Shown here one piece after another: positions 46,107 through 46,776 of a DNA stretch of 46,776 bases. The position numbers were made by a program, and so were the translations under genes. The first letter of the stretch is position 1, and each line of letters begins with the position of its first letter. The stretch covers positions 1-46,776 of the forward strand of contig CAZSNT010000076.1 of NCBI GenBank assembly GCA_964607765.1, given 5' to 3'. The stretch is from CAZSNT01 sp964607765. Its GTDB lineage: Bacteria > Verrucomicrobiota > Lentisphaeria > Oligosphaerales > JABHEG01. The notes under the pieces were generated by a model, which was not told the DNA's origin, did no database searches, and saw only the letters and a program-made list of their open reading frames with translations.

Positions 46107-46190
46107 CCCTGGGACCGCCGAGCACCAGCTCGGCTACGTTCTCTGCCGTGCTGGTCTCCGGAGCCGAGCTGGTACTCGGCGGTCCCAGGG
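46107..46190. repeat. 29-bp inverted repeat (hairpin) after the protease gene
   Basis: Arms 46107-46135 and 46162-46190 pair at 28 of 29 positions around a 26-base loop. Each arm contains its own smaller palindrome (CCGAGC-ACCA-GCTCGG on the left). It starts 8 bases after the stop, so it may end or stabilise the transcript; there is no T-tract. The nested structure resembles REP/BIME or MITE-like elements. Confidence 0.8.
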
Positions 46191-46266
46191 AAGAGGCTCG
46201 TTCTCGGGTCTTGCGCCCGCCCCTCCAGCTCTTGCTTTCCGCCTTATTGGCATTTATCCGCTTTCG

Positions 46267-46288
46267 GATTGGCAATGCATTGCCAATC
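46267..46288. promoter_or_regulatory. perfect 22-bp palindrome, candidate operator for gdhA
   Basis: GATTGGCAATG is followed directly by its exact reverse complement. It covers the candidate -35 box of gdhA and ends 5 bases before the -10, the position expected for a repressor. A half-site-like ATTGGCAT recurs at 46246-46253. Confidence 0.6.
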
Positions 46289-46298
46289 ACAATATATT
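46269..46298 (+). promoter_or_regulatory. candidate gdhA promoter
   Basis: TTGGCA (46269-46274), an 18-base spacer, then TATATT (46293-46298). The local DNA is AT-rich compared with its surroundings. The start of transcription would fall near 46305, about 50 bases before gdhA. Confidence 0.5.
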
Positions 46299-46307
46299 AG
46301 GGGTTTT

Positions 46308-46358
46308 ATGCGCGCAGGCAACGGCGTCGGCGCTGGGCAATGGAAACGAAAGGGTTGA
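46308..46358 (+). CDS. possible 16-codon leader ORF before gdhA
   Basis: The frame reads MRAGNGVGAGQWKRKG and stops at TGA, whose last base is the A of the gdhA ATG (TGATG). A GGGG lies 4 bases before its ATG. Translational coupling or a leader peptide is possible. There is no run of regulatory codons such as Glu or Gln, and no homology supports it. Confidence 0.25.
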   Translation: MRAGNGVGAGQWKRKG

Positions 46359-46776
46359 TGATGAGTTACATCGATCGGGTGATGGCGACGGTAGAGAGGC
46401 GGAATCCGGGCGAAGCGGAGTTTCTGCAGGCTGTGCGGGAAGTTCTGTATTCACTGGGACCGGTCGTGGAACGGAATCCGCAGTACGAGGCTGCCGGCAT
46501 TCTGGAGCGGATTACTGAGCCTGAGCGCCAGATCATGTTCCGCGTTCCGTGGATGGATGACAGCGGCAACGTGCAGGTCAACCGCGGCTTCCGCTTCGAG
46601 TTCAACAGCGCACTTGGCCCGTACAAGGGCGGCCTGCGTTTCCACCCCAGCGTGAACCAGAGCATTCTGAAGTTCCTGGGCTTCGAACAGATCTTCAAGA
46701 ACTCGCTCACCACCCTGCCCATGGGCGGCGGCAAGGGCGGTTCGGACTTCGACCCCAAGGGCAAGAGCGACAACGA
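46358..46776 (+). CDS. gdhA: NADP-type glutamate dehydrogenase, 5' part only
   Basis: The first 139 codons are in the window; the rest lies beyond its edge. GdhA makes glutamate from 2-oxoglutarate, ammonia and NAD(P)H. The segment NPGEAEFLQAVREVL, ERIxEPERQIMFRVPW, then SALGPYKGGLRFHPSVN and LPMGGGKGGSDFDPKGKS closely match the hexameric E. coli-type enzyme, including the catalytic lysine region. Two ATGs are adjacent (46358, 46361); the first overlaps the stop of a short leader frame. The upstream region holds a promoter with a 22-bp palindrome, pointing to a regulated nitrogen-assimilation gene. Confidence 0.93.
   Translation, partial: MMSYIDRVMATVERRNPGEAEFLQAVREVLYSLGPVVERNPQYEAAGILERITEPERQIMFRVPWMDDSGNVQVNRGFRFEFNSALGPYKGGLRFHPSVNQSILKFLGFEQIFKNSLTTLPMGGGKGGSDFDPKGKSDN

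Overview
This is a GC-rich bacterial chromosome segment with short intergenic gaps and many overlapping genes. It carries about 36 genes plus one 100-base assembly gap. There are no rRNA genes, no tRNAs I could recognise, no CRISPR array, no transposase and no phage genes. The gene mix suggests the PVC superphylum or a neighbouring group (Kiritimatiellota, Lentisphaerota or Planctomycetota-like). It includes a PQQ-type beta-propeller protein, a Gfo/Idh/MocA oxidoreductase next to a sulfatase, a planctomycete-style sigma factor beside an FHA protein, He_PIG/Ig repeats and a folP-cdaA-ybbR group. That placement is an inference from gene content only.

Layout. 200-5545: a secreted transglutaminase-like protein, a metallophosphoesterase (minus strand), a fused two-domain ABC permease and a secreted beta-propeller protein. 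5819-9348: a tightly packed operon metF (with a zinc-binding C-terminal domain) - thiL - tsaE - tsaB. 9349-15774: an AT-rich promoter region, then gyrB (interrupted by the N gap), gyrA and recX. 16015-22834: a ROK sugar kinase followed by a polyphosphate island, ppx - ppk1 - sixA - ppk2, and a short ORF. 22957-26185: a small secreted protein, a Gfo/Idh/MocA oxidoreductase and a sulfatase without a signal peptide. 26368-29268: a metallophosphoesterase translationally coupled to ispE (minus strand), and divergently nadD - rsfS. 29275-31465: a secreted endonuclease/exonuclease/phosphatase-family protein, an ECF-like sigma factor and an FHA protein. 31466-32404: a gene-free stretch with two strong rightward terminator hairpins. 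32405-39626: aspS, a PIN-PhoH ATPase (minus strand), and folP - cdaA - ybbR - miaA (c-di-AMP synthesis and tRNA modification). 39704-46099: one 2131-residue secreted protein joining a gingipain-type cysteine protease to a metallocarboxypeptidase. 46100-46776: a 29-bp inverted repeat, a 22-bp palindrome over a promoter, and the start of gdhA, which is cut by the window edge.

How the genes work together. Most of the window is housekeeping: DNA supercoiling, t6A and i6A tRNA modification, folate, NAD and isoprenoid precursors, ribosome silencing, and aspartyl-tRNA. The accessory signals most worth following are the two-protease fusion, the five-gene polyphosphate and sugar-kinase block, the sigma/FHA pair with its gene-free downstream region, the acidic inserts in both gyrase subunits, and the operator-like palindrome at gdhA.
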